From the NCBI RefSeq assembly GCF_004684905.1, contig NZ_SRJC01000004.1:176543-240542 (forward strand): a stretch of 64,000 nt of DNA, given 5' to 3'. Each line of letters begins with the position of its first letter. Position 1 is the first letter of the stretch. A program made the position numbers and the translations under genes. The notes under the pieces are model-generated. The model made no database searches and had not been told where the DNA came from. It worked only from the letters and a program-made list of their open reading frames with translations. The DNA comes from Halobacillus salinus (GTDB lineage: Bacteria; Bacillota; Bacilli; Bacillales; Halobacillaceae). Positions 1-9,094 of this stretch are shown here, piece after piece.

Positions 1-2
1 AG

Positions 3-602
3 ATCGGTGATTTCCCTGGGGCGACGTCCGTCTATGATCTATCATCCTTTGATCTGATTCATTACATCAAACAAATGAACAAAGGACTATCCTTATCCGG
101 GAAACCGCTTGGCGCAAGCACCAACTTTTCTGTTGCCGCGGCATTCAACCCGAATGTAAGAAACCTGAACCGAGCCGTTGGACGAATGGAGAAAAAGATC
201 ACATACGGAGCTGATTACTTCATCAGCCAACCCGTATTCAACGAGGCTCAGATGCTCGAAGTCTATGAAGCAACAAAGCATATTGAAGCACCAATCTATA
301 TAGGGGTCATGCCCCTTACCGGATTAAAAAACGCGGAGTTCCTTCATAATGAAGTGCCTGGTATGAGCTTGAATCCCTCCATTCTAGCCCGTATGGCAGA
401 GGTGAATGGCGACCGGGAACAGTCGCAAACGGAAGGCATCGCGATTGCAAAGTCACTGATTGACGCTGCCATGGACTTGTTCAACGGCATCTATTTAATT
501 ACGCCGTTCCTGAGATATGAAATGACCTTGGAGTTAACGAACTATATCAACGAGAAAACCGAGCTGGAAAGGAAGATGACGAATGGCATCCACGTCACTT
601 GA
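3..602 (+). CDS. yitJ: Methylenetetrahydrofolate reductase part of a YitJ-type bifunctional protein (5' truncated)
   Basis: The reading frame is open from base 3, so the start lies outside the window and only the last 200 residues are present. They look like the C-terminal half of a methylenetetrahydrofolate reductase: [11 protein letters not shown], then a [12 protein letters not shown] strand that matches the substrate pocket of the family, then [21 protein letters not shown]. In Bacillus YitJ this domain follows a homocysteine S-methyltransferase domain, and that part is presumed upstream. The stop overlaps the start of metH by 20 bases, so the two are probably translated together. The enzyme would make 5-methyl-THF, the methyl donor used by MetH. 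The bifunctional architecture is inferred from the family, since the N-terminus is not visible. Confidence 0.85.
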   Translation: MGDFPGATSVYDLSSFDLIHYIKQMNKGLSLSGKPLGASTNFSVAAAFNPNVRNLNRAVGRMEKKITYGADYFISQPVFNEAQMLEVYEATKHIEAPIYIGVMPLTGLKNAEFLHNEVPGMSLNPSILARMAEVNGDREQSQTEGIAIAKSLIDAAMDLFNGIYLITPFLRYEMTLELTNYINEKTELERKMTNGIHVT

Positions 603-3600
603 AGCACAATTAAAAGAGAGGATCCTCGTTTTAGATGGTGCGATGGGAACGATGCTCCAGCAGGCGGATTTGACGCCCGAGGATTTTGGCGGGGAAGCTT
701 ATGATGGTTGTAACGAATACTTGAACCTGACCGCTCCGCATGTACTGGACCATATCCACGATGCGTACTTAGAAGCTGGCGCCGACATTATCGAGACGAA
801 TACCTTCGGTGCGACGAACCTCGTGTTAGATGAGTATGAGCTTGGTCACCTGGCAGAAGAGATCAATATCGAGGCTGCGAAAATCGCCAAGCGTTCTGCT
901 GCCCGTTTTTCAACAGATGACAATCCTCGCTTCGTCGCTGGAGCGATGGGTCCTACGACGAAAACGTTATCTGTAACTGGCGGGACGACGTTTGATGCAC
1001 TTTCTGACGGTTATGAAGAACAAGCTCGTGGTCTGATGAAAGGCGGCGTCGATCTACTTCTGTTGGAGACGTCTCAGGACATGCTGAACGTGAAGGCTGC
1101 CTATGTCGGAATAAAGCGTGCGGAAGAAACACTCGGCTTCTCCCTACCCCTCATTGTATCGGGAACGATTGAACCGATGGGGACCACGCTTGCGGGGCAA
1201 TCTATTGAAGCCTTTTATCTGTCCCTGGAACACATGAATCCTCTTGTCGTCGGTTTGAATTGTGCGACAGGTCCTGAATTCATGCGGGATCATCTACGGT
1301 CCTTGTCGGAACTCGCGACGACGAATGTCAGTTGTTATCCTAATGCAGGTCTTCCTGATGAAGAAGGAAATTACCATGAAACTCCGGAATCCCTTGCTAC
1401 GAAGATCAGCGGTTTTGCGGAAAAAGGTTGGCTGAACGTTGTCGGCGGCTGCTGCGGAACCACGCCTGACCATATCAGGGCCATCAAGGAAGCGGTTCAA
1501 GGATACTCTCCACGACAAGCACCTGCCACACACGCTCATGCTGTTTCAGGAATCGAACCACTTTTATACGATGACCCGGACCGCCGTCCCATTCTCGTCG
1601 GCGAACGTACCAATGTCATCGGATCGCGTAAGTTCAAGCGCCTGATTCGGGATGATAAAATCGAAGAGGCGTCAGAGATTGCGCGTGCGCAAGTGAAAAA
1701 GAGTGCCCAGGTCATCGATATTTGTCTAGCTGATCCTGACAGCGATGAGCGCTCGGATATGGAAGCCTTTATGAAACAGGTCGTCAACAAAGTGAAAGTA
1801 CCCTTGATGATCGACTCCACCGACGTCGAAGTCATTGAGACAGCCCTGAAATATTCTCAAGGGAAAGTCATCATCAATTCGATTAACTTGGAAGATGGTG
1901 AGGAACGTTTTCAAGAGGTCCTGCCCCTTGTGAAGCGCTACGGTGCAGCCGTGGTCGTCGGCACCATCGATGAAGAAGGCATGGGTGTTACAGCAGATCG
2001 GAAGCTTGAAATTGCCAAGCGTTCACACGATTTACTGGTTAACACCTACGGACTCGACGCTTCCGATATCATCTTCGACCCTCTCGTCTTCCCAGTCGGC
2101 ACAGGCGATGAGCAGTATATCGGTTCTGCTGAAGCGACTGTCGAAGGCATCCGGATAATCAAAGAACAGTTACCGGAATGCCAGACAATCCTTGGTGTGA
2201 GTAACGTCTCCTTCGGCCTCCCTCCTGTCGGCCGGGAAGTACTGAATGCCGTTTATTTGTACCACTGCACGAAAGCAGGGCTCGACTACGCCATCGTAAA
2301 TACCGAAAAACTCGAGCGCTTTGCATCGATATCAGCAGACGAAGTCGCCTTAGCGGAGCGACTCCTGTTTGAGACGACCGACGAGTCTCTTGCCACCTTC
2401 ACCGCATTCTACCGCGGGAAGAAGAAAGAGACACATGTGCCAACTTCCACGATGACACTTGAGGAACGCCTCGCCCACTACGTGGTGGAAGGTACAAAGG
2501 AAGGCTTGATTCCGGACCTTGAAAAAGCGTTGGAATCCTATGATACGCCGCTCTCCATCATCAACGGTCCGTTAATGGATGGCATGACGGAAGTTGGGCG
2601 CTTGTTCAATGACAACCAACTCATTGTGGCAGAAGTCCTGCAAAGTGCCGAAGTCATGAAAGCATCCGTCGCCTTTTTGGAACCGCACATGGAAGCAAGC
2701 GACGCTTCAAATAAAAAAGGCAAGGTGCTGCTTGCGACTGTTAAAGGGGATGTTCATGATATCGGCAAGAACTTGGTCGAAATCATCCTGAGTAACAACG
2801 GATTCGAAGTCGTCGACCTTGGCATAAAAGTCACGCCGAACGAATTGATCCAGACGATTGAGAAAGAACAGCCGGATATCATCGGACTGTCCGGTCTATT
2901 AGTGAAATCAGCGCAGCAGATGGTGCTGACTGCTCAAGATTTGAAGCAGCAGAACATATCCCTCCCGATCCTCGTTGGTGGGGCTGCGTTGTCACGGAAA
3001 TTCACGAATACGAAGATCTCTCCTGAATACGAAGGGCCTGTCCTCTATGCAAAGGATGCGATGGATGGCTTGGCGATCTCCAATCAATTGAGCGGACAAG
3101 AGCGTGAGGCGTTTCTTGATGCGCATGCTTCTAAACAGCAAGAGGCACAAGAACGTATCAGCAGACGGGCAGAGACGACAGACAGTCAGACAGCTGTAGC
3201 CGTTAAGCCGAAATCTACCGTAGGAGCGTCACAAATTTTTACACCGAAGGATTTGGAGAGGCACTTGATCCGGAATCATCCGGTGGCGCACGTGGAGCCT
3301 TATATCAATAAGCAAATGCTGATTGGACATCATCTCGGGCTGAAGGGGCGTTTTCAGAAGCTGTTGGAGGAAGGAAATGAGAAGGCGGTGCGACTGAATG
3401 AAGTCGTGGACGGTCTGCTTGAGAAAGCGAAGACAGAAGCTTGGATTCAGCCGTCTGCGATGTATCAATTCTTTCCGGCACAGTCGGACGGGGATGATGT
3501 GTTGATTTATGATCCGTATGGCGAAGTGGTGGAGCGGTTTACGTTTCCTCGTCAGCCGAAAGAGCCGTATTTGTGTCTAGCCGACTATTTGAAGCCGGTA

Positions 3601-4026
3601 GCCAGCGGAGAGATGGACTATGTCGGGTTCTTCGCGGTGACAGCTGGAAAAGGAATTCGGGAGCGGGCAGTGAAGCTGAAGGAAAACGGAGATTATTTGG
3701 CGAGTCATGCCCTGCAGGCGTTGGCGTTAGAAACAGCAGAAGGCTTGGCCGAAAAAGTGCACCAGCAGATGCGTGATAAATGGGGGTTCCCTGATCCTAC
3801 CGACTTCACGATGCAAGAGCGTTTTTCGGCGAAGTACCAAGGTCAGCGCTTTTCATTCGGATATCCAGCCTGTCCGGAGCTTGAGGATCAACAGAAATTG
3901 TTCCAATTGATTCAACCGGAGGATATCGGGATTGAATTGACAGAGGAATGCATGATGGAACCAGAAGCTTCTGTGACGGCGATGGTATTCGCCCACCCGG
4001 AAGCACGATATTTCAACGTGCAATAA
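583..4026 (+). CDS. metH: Cobalamin-dependent methionine synthase
   Basis: Transfers the methyl group of 5-methyl-THF to homocysteine through a cobalamin cofactor in the cytosol. At 1147 residues it has the full four-module length. The homocysteine domain (about 1-300) carries the zinc ligands Cys227, Cys290 and Cys291 (NCATGP and GGCCGTTP). A pterin-binding domain follows (about 325-600), then the cobalamin cap and binding domains, where DVHDIGKN supplies the cobalt-ligating His725. The C-terminal AdoMet reactivation domain has the [10 protein letters not shown] motif near residue 1092. The start overlaps the preceding reductase gene by 20 bases and has a GGAAAGGAAG ribosome site inside it. 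Pairing with the methyl-THF-forming gene is coherent. B. subtilis relies on the B12-independent MetE, so MetH is a point of difference from that species. Confidence 0.97.
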   Translation: MASTSLEAQLKERILVLDGAMGTMLQQADLTPEDFGGEAYDGCNEYLNLTAPHVLDHIHDAYLEAGADIIETNTFGATNLVLDEYELGHLAEEINIEAAKIAKRSAARFSTDDNPRFVAGAMGPTTKTLSVTGGTTFDALSDGYEEQARGLMKGGVDLLLLETSQDMLNVKAAYVGIKRAEETLGFSLPLIVSGTIEPMGTTLAGQSIEAFYLSLEHMNPLVVGLNCATGPEFMRDHLRSLSELATTNVSCYPNAGLPDEEGNYHETPESLATKISGFAEKGWLNVVGGCCGTTPDHIRAIKEAVQGYSPRQAPATHAHAVSGIEPLLYDDPDRRPILVGERTNVIGSRKFKRLIRDDKIEEASEIARAQVKKSAQVIDICLADPDSDERSDMEAFMKQVVNKVKVPLMIDSTDVEVIETALKYSQGKVIINSINLEDGEERFQEVLPLVKRYGAAVVVGTIDEEGMGVTADRKLEIAKRSHDLLVNTYGLDASDIIFDPLVFPVGTGDEQYIGSAEATVEGIRIIKEQLPECQTILGVSNVSFGLPPVGREVLNAVYLYHCTKAGLDYAIVNTEKLERFASISADEVALAERLLFETTDESLATFTAFYRGKKKETHVPTSTMTLEERLAHYVVEGTKEGLIPDLEKALESYDTPLSIINGPLMDGMTEVGRLFNDNQLIVAEVLQSAEVMKASVAFLEPHMEASDASNKKGKVLLATVKGDVHDIGKNLVEIILSNNGFEVVDLGIKVTPNELIQTIEKEQPDIIGLSGLLVKSAQQMVLTAQDLKQQNISLPILVGGAALSRKFTNTKISPEYEGPVLYAKDAMDGLAISNQLSGQEREAFLDAHASKQQEAQERISRRAETTDSQTAVAVKPKSTVGASQIFTPKDLERHLIRNHPVAHVEPYINKQMLIGHHLGLKGRFQKLLEEGNEKAVRLNEVVDGLLEKAKTEAWIQPSAMYQFFPAQSDGDDVLIYDPYGEVVERFTFPRQPKEPYLCLADYLKPVASGEMDYVGFFAVTAGKGIRERAVKLKENGDYLASHALQALALETAEGLAEKVHQQMRDKWGFPDPTDFTMQERFSAKYQGQRFSFGYPACPELEDQQKLFQLIQPEDIGIELTEECMMEPEASVTAMVFAHPEARYFNVQ

Positions 4027-4074
4027 AGGGGATTTCTTCCATTTTGTCGAAGGAATGAGATGGAGGGGATTACT

Positions 4075-4479
4075 GTGAGCTTTTATTCGTTTTTTGATGC
4101 TTTTAAGAAGCGGGCTAGTGAGCATGACTTAGACTTTTTGAAAGAGACGATCCACAAGGACTTCGCCGCTCGGGAGGTTCGAGACGGAGAGATGGTCGAT
4201 TACGGGTATGCGGAGTCTGTGGAGGGCTGGCGCCAGGCATTTGATTATTTTGCCGATCAGGACATGGAATGGATCTACACCGATCATTCTGTGACGCAGA
4301 TAAAGGAAAACGAATGGCAGGCTGCCTTCTGGGTGTCTATCCTTCTAGACGGAGAACTACTTCCTACGTCCAATTTATTCTTTGATACGTTCCGTTTTGA
4401 AGAAGGTTCTTGGTACTTGGTGCGGTCTTATATCGAAGCAGGAGTCAGAAACCCTTCATTCAGCAAAGCTTCCTCTTAG
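4075..4479 (+). CDS. Hypothetical protein, possible NTF2/SnoaL-like fold
   Basis: A 134-residue acidic soluble protein with no recognised catalytic motif. The predicted order, several N-terminal helices followed by strands such as WQAAFWVSILL and SWYLVRSYIEAGV, resembles small NTF2/SnoaL-like proteins, but this is only a fold impression. The start is taken as GTG at 4075 because GGAGGGG lies six bases upstream. An ATG at 4060 would put that ribosome site inside the gene. It follows metH by 48 bases and its stop codon lies in the loop of a terminator hairpin. No function is proposed. Confidence 0.6.
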   Translation: MSFYSFFDAFKKRASEHDLDFLKETIHKDFAAREVRDGEMVDYGYAESVEGWRQAFDYFADQDMEWIYTDHSVTQIKENEWQAAFWVSILLDGELLPTSNLFFDTFRFEEGSWYLVRSYIEAGVRNPSFSKASS

Positions 4480-4496
4480 TAGGAAGCTTTTTCTCT
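4465..4496 (+). terminator. Intrinsic terminator after the 4075 gene
   Basis: Perfect 10-bp stem (4465-4474 with 4481-4490) followed by a T-rich run. The stop codon of the preceding gene lies in the loop. Confidence 0.8.
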
Positions 4497-4505
4497 TCTC
4501 ATTCG

Positions 4506-4907
4506 TTAAAGGTCACGCTTTGGATTAAGGTTTAATTTAGGAGACGTACCTGCTTCTTTTTTGACTCTCCTTTTCATATTCTTGGCGTCTTCGATTTCCT
4601 TGTCTTTCCTCTCTAGCAATTCCCCTACATCATCAGGAATATCGTAGCCATAGTTTGCGCCAATATTAAGCTTCCCCTTAAGCTCTTTGATGCCTAGAGC
4701 TCCGAAGTTGTTGTGCAATTCGAATTTATCGACTCGCAAACGCTCTACATTTAATTTCTCAACAATGTACATTGTTTCAGCCGGACGTGGGCTCTCTCGC
4801 TTTTGTAATTTCTCAAGCTCGGTATGGATCATAGCTAATTGCCTCTGCAATTCTTCAATTTCTTCCTTCTCTTTTAGCTTTGACTTGAATAAATTAAGGA
4901 AGCCCAT
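4506..4907 (-). CDS. GerPC-like spore protein
   Basis: A 133-residue protein with an N-terminal coiled coil (about residues 12-42, heptads of Leu/Ile/Glu/Lys), then a stretch ending in IKELKGKLNIGANYG. That layout, a helical N-terminus followed by a KVETLxGTLNIG-like strand, is characteristic of GerPC, a component of the GerP system that helps germinants cross the spore coat. It is shorter than B. subtilis GerPC (about 200 residues), so it may be a paralogue rather than the orthologue. The start has a strong AAAGGAGG site. It is divergent from a GerPF-like gene and near two more and a CotP-like gene, which supports a spore role. The assignment rests on motif resemblance only. Confidence 0.6.
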   Translation of the reverse strand: MGFLNLFKSKLKEKEEIEELQRQLAMIHTELEKLQKRESPRPAETMYIVEKLNVERLRVDKFELHNNFGALGIKELKGKLNIGANYGYDIPDDVGELLERKDKEIEDAKNMKRRVKKEAGTSPKLNLNPKRDL

Positions 4908-4991
4908 TGTTACCTCCTTTTCCCGAGAAGCTTGTCCTTTTATGAGTCTATTGTGTGTTTGAAAAAATATGTACGGAAGGTGCTGGAATCT

Positions 4992-5204
4992 ATGAAATTT
5001 CTCCCCACCAACATCAATATGCCGAATATTAAGGTCAATAATGCGGAGCGCCAGTGTTCTATTTCATTCGGACAAAATGTCAAAACGAAACATTATGTCA
5101 CGAACAAGAAACAACAAGGGTTTGGTGAACAGTCAGGAGATAGAGTGCTTGTCCATAAGCCTATTGGAGAAGTGATTGATATAGACTTCTCCGACAATCA
5201 ATAA
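4992..5204 (+). CDS. Small GerPA/GerPF-family spore protein
   Basis: A 70-residue protein with the family pattern: an N-terminal NMPNIKVNNAE strand, a SISFGQNV segment and then QQGFGEQSGD, a glycine-rich stretch shared with the two related genes at 5788 and 6045. Proteins of the GerPA/GerPF family are small spore-coat components linked to coat permeability to germinants. The start is ATG at 4992, behind a GGAAGG site 11 bases upstream; extension to 4932 has no good ribosome site. It is divergent from the GerPC-like gene and ends at a hairpin shared with the convergent CotP-like gene. Confidence 0.7.
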   Translation: MKFLPTNINMPNIKVNNAERQCSISFGQNVKTKHYVTNKKQQGFGEQSGDRVLVHKPIGEVIDIDFSDNQ

Positions 5205-5209
5205 CGCAG

Positions 5210-5240
5210 AAGAGGCCATTTCGACCGGCCTCTTATTTTA
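5210..5240. terminator. Shared hairpin between convergent spore genes
   Basis: AAGAGGCC (5210-5217) pairs with GGCCTCTT (5227-5234), followed on the plus strand by a T-rich tract. It lies between the stops of the genes ending at 5204 (+) and 5233 (-), so it may serve both. Confidence 0.65.
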
Positions 5241-5712
5241 TTTGTATGGGGGTGAAATTGGACCTTGAGCGTCGGATTCTCACTTGTAATAAGCCATTAT
5301 TGAACTGTGCTTCAATATCAGATTGATCGGGGGAGTCTGGCAAATGGATGGTCCGTTCAAATTCTCCAACATGACGGTTTGAGTGAACCAACTCCAGTTG
5401 GTTTCTTAAAGAAGGAATCGTTCCCCTTACGAGCAATTGATCTCCGGTAAACGAAAGATCGACGTCCCCTTTCTGTACGCCAGGAAGCTCAATGACAACC
5501 ACGAAATAATCTCTATTCTTAAATAACTCATATTTAGGAAAGCCTTTATCTTCTGATGCTGCTTGGTTTGTCTGCTGGGACGGTTGCGTTTCGTTTATAA
5601 CCCCTTCCATCATTTCTCGACCGTACTGATCGTCGAAGATCTTTTTCCAGAAATCCTGTCCATGAAAAGACTGAGCTACTTCCATCCATTCCTTGAATTG
5701 CTTGGGGTCCAT
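5233..5712 (-). CDS. CotP-like small heat-shock (Hsp20) spore-coat protein
   Basis: A 159-residue protein whose C-terminal 95 residues form an alpha-crystallin domain. Visible marks are YFVVVIELPGVQKGDVDLSF, the FERTIHLP strand and the final NNGLLQVRI strand with an IQI tail. The N-terminal 65 residues (MDPKQFKEWMEVAQSFHGQDFWKKI) are helical and polar. In B. subtilis the coat protein CotP belongs to this fold and sits next to the GerPF-like genes ydgA and ydgB, as this gene does here. That synteny favours a coat role over a general chaperone. The start is ATG at 5712 because GGGAGGTG lies just upstream; extension to 5730 would swallow that site. Confidence 0.78.
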   Translation of the reverse strand: MDPKQFKEWMEVAQSFHGQDFWKKIFDDQYGREMMEGVINETQPSQQTNQAASEDKGFPKYELFKNRDYFVVVIELPGVQKGDVDLSFTGDQLLVRGTIPSLRNQLELVHSNRHVGEFERTIHLPDSPDQSDIEAQFNNGLLQVRIRRSRSNFTPIQIK

Positions 5713-5787
5713 GACTACACCTCCCGTCAAATATCCTCATAAACGTAGAACAACGGCATATATTGAGGTTATAAAGGGGGAATCGGA

Positions 5788-6048
5788 TTGGTTACACCTT
5801 CTATTGTCATTAATATTTTCAATTTCAAAATTAATTCGTTCGAAAATGCCTCTGCCGTAAATGTTGGTCAGAACGTATTAGCCGACTGGCATAATTCTGA
5901 TAAAAAGAACCAGGGTTTTGGGCAAAGCTTCGGGGACGGTAGTGCCTTTATGGAAACGAAATCTCAGGTGGATGACCGCGACCTGATTGACTCTCCAACG
6001 ACTTTCGAGAAAGAGAAGAGAAGCGTATGGGATGAAACCCGTATATGA
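5788..6048 (+). CDS. GerPA/GerPF-family spore protein (YdgA-like)
   Basis: An 86-residue protein opening with TPSIVINIFNFKINSFENASAVNVGQ, the hallmark of GerPF/GerPA proteins: P-S-I-V, an alternating hydrophobic strand and a V-N-x-G turn. The glycine-rich KNQGFGQSFGD follows. The start codon is TTG at 5788, seven bases after AAAGGGGG; no ATG is available in frame. Its stop overlaps the ATG of the next gene (ATGA), implying coupled translation. Likely a forespore- or mother-cell-expressed coat component that affects germinant entry, by family analogy. Confidence 0.8.
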   Translation: MVTPSIVINIFNFKINSFENASAVNVGQNVLADWHNSDKKNQGFGQSFGDGSAFMETKSQVDDRDLIDSPTTFEKEKRSVWDETRI

Positions 6049-6278
6049 TGTTTGCACCGTCAATCGTTAATATTCTTGGGTTTAAAGTGAATGTAATAGA
6101 ACGGTCATCCTTCATTAGCTTTGCAGCGGTTCAGCAAGCGGACATCTTTTTATCTACTAAGAGGAACCAAGGTTTCGGGGATCAGAACGGAGACATTTCT
6201 CCTGTTAATGTCCCTATCAACTTTGTAGCGGACCCAGATGTTCTTGATTCTAACTCCATTAAGAACAGTGTCATCTAG
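6045..6278 (+). CDS. GerPA/GerPF-family spore protein (YdgB-like)
   Basis: A 77-residue paralogue of the preceding gene with the same plan: APSIVNILGFKVNVIERSSFISFAAV followed by RNQGFGDQNGD and a tail unlike its neighbours. The start overlaps the upstream stop by four bases; a second ATG at 6048 is equally possible. The pair with a CotP-like gene alongside mirrors the B. subtilis cotP-ydgA-ydgB arrangement. It ends before a strong bidirectional terminator. Confidence 0.78.
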   Translation: MMFAPSIVNILGFKVNVIERSSFISFAAVQQADIFLSTKRNQGFGDQNGDISPVNVPINFVADPDVLDSNSIKNSVI

Positions 6279-6284
6279 AAATAC

Positions 6285-6345
6285 AAAAATCCGAACCCCC
6301 ATGAATCTGTTTCACGATTCAAAGGAGTTCGGATTTTTCAATTCT
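6285..6345. terminator. Bidirectional terminator
   Basis: A 12-bp stem (6285-6296 with 6327-6338) topped by a second short inverted repeat, with A/T tracts on both sides. It separates the convergent GerPF-like gene and the reductase gene. Confidence 0.85.
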
Positions 6346-6347
6346 TA

Positions 6348-7322
6348 TCAACGATTTTTGTAAATGACCGTACTGTAAACTTGCGGAGCAGCTTTGGGAT
6401 TCAAATATTTCGCTGCACTATTAACGGCAGCCATTGCTTCATTGAAGCCTGAGGCAATCAACATTGTTTTGCCATTATAAACCGCTGCATCCCCAGCGAC
6501 GAAGATTCCGTCGATATTGGCTCGCATATCCGGCTCAACCGGAATTCTTCCTTTCTCCGTATCTAGTCCCCATTCGGCATACATACTCTTATCGATATGT
6601 AACCCCTCATATACAAGTACATCATCCGCTTCCATTACTTCCCCATTCTCGAGTTTGAGTTGCTGTAGCTTCCCTTCCCCTTCTAACGTTTCAACCTTAC
6701 TACTAAGATGTACGCGCACATCCGCTGCACGAAGGGATTCAAGGTCCTGTTCAGAAGTCCCTTTGAAGTCTGCTCCCCTGTTGATCAGCTCGACCGCCTC
6801 CGCAATGCCCTCCAGTGCGAGCGCCCAATCGATGCCTACTCTGCTATCCGAGACGATGGCTACTTTCTTTCTATTATATTGTTCTTTACGTTGAATCGTA
6901 TAATGGATATAGTCATCATAAGACGCTCGGTCACCTACGTTCAAAGGCTCCATCTCGAACGTTCCCATACCAGAGGCTACAATAACCGTCTTCGAATGAT
7001 GCTTTTGACCGGCATCATTGGTCAACACGAAGGTGCCATCTTCTTGCTTATCTATAGAAACGATCTTCTCCCCTGTAACAATCTCAGGGTCTACGAATCT
7101 TGCTTGGTCTTCTACATTCTGTACAAGCTCGTCTCCTGTCACACCGAGGAATCCACCGACATCATAAATTCTTTTCTCTGGATAAAAGAACGAGACTTTC
7201 CCTCCTGTATGTTGCTGATACTCGATTACTTTCGTCTTCAACTCTCTCATACCACTATAAAAGGCTGTATATAAACCGGTCGTCCCCCCACCGATTATCG
7301 TTACGTCATATAATTCACTCAT
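6348..7322 (-). CDS. Ferredoxin--NADP reductase-like flavoprotein (YcgT/YumC type) with degenerate NADP motif
   Basis: A 324-residue, thioredoxin-reductase-like flavoprotein without the redox CxxC, as in Bacillus type ferredoxin/flavodoxin-NADP reductases YumC and YcgT. The FAD dinucleotide motif is intact (IIGGGTTGLYTA, residues 9-20) and a FAD-contacting AGDAA motif lies near 290. The second Rossmann motif, normally GGGDSAVDWA, reads VSDSRVGIDWA (157-167), so the three glycines that cradle NADP are lost. The start has an AAGGAGCG site. A near-perfect Fur box lies just upstream, matching iron control of YcgT in B. subtilis. It would reduce ferredoxin or flavodoxin for iron mobilisation, unless the changed motif has altered the donor. 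Confidence 0.82.
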   Translation of the reverse strand: MSELYDVTIIGGGTTGLYTAFYSGMRELKTKVIEYQQHTGGKVSFFYPEKRIYDVGGFLGVTGDELVQNVEDQARFVDPEIVTGEKIVSIDKQEDGTFVLTNDAGQKHHSKTVIVASGMGTFEMEPLNVGDRASYDDYIHYTIQRKEQYNRKKVAIVSDSRVGIDWALALEGIAEAVELINRGADFKGTSEQDLESLRAADVRVHLSSKVETLEGEGKLQQLKLENGEVMEADDVLVYEGLHIDKSMYAEWGLDTEKGRIPVEPDMRANIDGIFVAGDAAVYNGKTMLIASGFNEAMAAVNSAAKYLNPKAAPQVYSTVIYKNR

Positions 7323-7345
7323 CAGGCTCGCTCCTTAATTAGAAA

Positions 7346-7360
7346 TGAGAATCATTATCA
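7346..7360. promoter_or_regulatory. Fur box upstream of the ferredoxin reductase gene
   Basis: TGAGAATCATTATCA matches the 7-1-7 Bacillus Fur consensus TGATAATNATTATCA at all but one informative position. It lies 24 bases before the start codon at 7322, so it could overlap the promoter or leader. Confidence 0.85.
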
Positions 7361-7430
7361 ATAGTATACGGGGATTGATAAGTCTTTGTAAAGGTTGATT
7401 ATTCCACTGGTGCATGTCCCATCAATATCG

Positions 7431-7453
7431 TATAATGATATCGAATTTCGATA
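7431..7453 (+). promoter_or_regulatory. -10 box and palindromic operator of the padR-chrA unit
   Basis: A consensus TATAAT (7431-7436) is followed two bases later by a perfect 7-1-7 palindrome, TATCGAATTTCGATA (7439-7453), across the expected transcription start. No good -35 box is visible. Position and symmetry suggest autoregulation by the adjacent PadR protein; this is inferred. Confidence 0.65.
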
Positions 7454-7469
7454 ATGAGGAGGGAAATCG

Positions 7470-7790
7470 TTGTTACGAGACTTCTTTTTAGGATCGATAA
7501 AAATCCACATCCTTTACCACGCGGACGTTGAACCGATCTATGGCGCGTACCTTATGGAAGAACTCGCTTCGCACGGTTACAACATCAGCCCAGGAACCTT
7601 ATACCCGACACTGAAGCAACTGCACAGTAATGGGTTCCTTCATAAATACGAAGAAAATGTTCACGGTAAAGTACGGAAATATTATGTCATTACAGAAGAA
7701 GGTCGTGAACTATTGGAGGAAGCAAAACAACAAGTTCGCGAACTCGCCTCAGAAGTATTGGAAGAAGATTGGAGGAATCATAGTGAGTAA
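7470..7790 (+). CDS. PadR-family transcriptional regulator
   Basis: A 106-residue winged-helix protein with the PadR signature: YGAYLMEELASHGYNISPGTLYPTLKQLHSNGFL, then the wing KVRKYYVITEEG and a C-terminal dimer helix. The start is TTG at 7470, seven bases after GGAGGG. The end overlaps the chromate transporter start by eight bases, so the two are one transcript. PadR regulators beside chrA are common in Bacillaceae; it probably represses the operon and responds to chromate or a related signal, but the ligand cannot be read from the sequence. Confidence 0.88.
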   Translation: MLRDFFLGSIKIHILYHADVEPIYGAYLMEELASHGYNISPGTLYPTLKQLHSNGFLHKYEENVHGKVRKYYVITEEGRELLEEAKQQVRELASEVLEEDWRNHSE

Positions 7791-8961
7791 ACCCCAAGGG
7801 TCATTACTTGAGATTTTGAAGGCATCTACGAAACTAGGCCTGACCTCGTTCGGAGGTCCGGTAGCTCACCTTGCTTACTTTAAAGATGAATATATTGATA
7901 GGAGAAAGTGGATCGACGATAAGACGTATGCTGATATCATTGCATTATGCCAATTCTTGCCCGGACCAGCGAGCAGCCAGGTGGGGATTGCCATCGGCAT
8001 GCTGCGCGGCGGATTTCTAGGCGGGCTCGTCTCTTGGTTCGGTTTTACGATGCCGTCGATTATTATTCTAGTATTGTTTGCACTCATGTATCAGTCGTTT
8101 GATTTAGCAGATGCTCCCTTTATCCATAGCTTGAAAGTAGTTGCCGCTGCGGTCGTACTGCACGCTGTCATCGGGCTTGGTAAAAAGCTGACACCAGACC
8201 GACCACGGATACTGATTGCCATGATTGCAGCTACGATATTACTACTCTACCCTTCTGCCTGGATGCAGCTTCTGATTATTTTAGCTGCAGGATTGTTCGG
8301 GTTGAAGATGTTCTCGAACATGCAAGAGTCGAAGGTTCAGCCGTTTCCCGTTACCTTTTCTAAAAAAGTCGGTGTGGCTTCTCTCTCCCTTTTAACAGGG
8401 CTGCTTATTGTACTACCCATTCTCGCGCGCAATATTGACCACGCATTGATGCAGATCTTTGATACGTTCTTCCGTGTCGGCTCGCTTGTATTCGGTGGAG
8501 GTCACGTCGTCTTACCGATGCTTGAACGGGAAGTCGTCCCGACAGGATGGCTTGAGGCAAACGAATTCCTTGCTGGATACGGCATGGCACAGGCCGTCCC
8601 TGGTCCCTTATTCACGTTCTCCAGTTACCTGGGCACGATGATTGAAGGCGTTGCAGGTGCCGTGGTGGCGACAGCAGGAATATTCCTACCATCCTTCCTG
8701 TTTCTACTCGCCGCTTTGCCGTTCTTGAATGAACTGAGAAAGCGACCTGCATTCCAAGGGGTATTAACAGGCGTAAACGCTAGCGTAGTCGGAATCCTAC
8801 TCGCTGCCTTCTATGATCCAGTCATCACAAGCTCCATAGAAGATGGTGGAGACTTTGCGTTAGCCGCCTTCTTATTCGCACTTTTACACTTCTTCAAAGT
8901 CCCCGCATGGGCGATTGTGCTGATTGGAGTTGCAGGTGGTACGGTCCTCTCTTATCTATAA
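7783..8961 (+). CDS. chrA: Chromate efflux transporter, two-domain ChrA
   Basis: A 392-residue membrane protein with two repeated chromate-transport domains. The N-terminal half has GLTSFGGPVAHLAYF and CQFLPGPASSQVG; the C-terminal half repeats the pattern as VFGGGHVVLPMLE and MAQAVPGPLFTFSSYLG. About ten to twelve hydrophobic segments are visible. This is the long (CHR-L) form that exports chromate from the cytosol. The start is GTG at 7783 with GGAGG seven bases before; reading further upstream would enter the padR frame region and has no ribosome site. It is translationally coupled to padR. Confidence 0.93.
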   Translation: MSKPQGSLLEILKASTKLGLTSFGGPVAHLAYFKDEYIDRRKWIDDKTYADIIALCQFLPGPASSQVGIAIGMLRGGFLGGLVSWFGFTMPSIIILVLFALMYQSFDLADAPFIHSLKVVAAAVVLHAVIGLGKKLTPDRPRILIAMIAATILLLYPSAWMQLLIILAAGLFGLKMFSNMQESKVQPFPVTFSKKVGVASLSLLTGLLIVLPILARNIDHALMQIFDTFFRVGSLVFGGGHVVLPMLEREVVPTGWLEANEFLAGYGMAQAVPGPLFTFSSYLGTMIEGVAGAVVATAGIFLPSFLFLLAALPFLNELRKRPAFQGVLTGVNASVVGILLAAFYDPVITSSIEDGGDFALAAFLFALLHFFKVPAWAIVLIGVAGGTVLSYL

Positions 8962-8965
8962 TGGT

Positions 8966-9006
8966 AATAAATAGCACTTAAGCTAGCCTTAAGTGCTATT
9001 TATTTT
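8966..9006 (+). terminator. Terminator after chrA
   Basis: A long hairpin, 17-bp stem from 8966 to 9004 with a short loop and T-rich 3' flank. Confidence 0.85.
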
Positions 9007-9094
9007 GATGAGTGAAAAATATACCTTTTTAAGAAGGAATATCCCAGATAATGTCGAAGTTTTGGTAATATAACGAACATTGGAGGTTTTTGTC

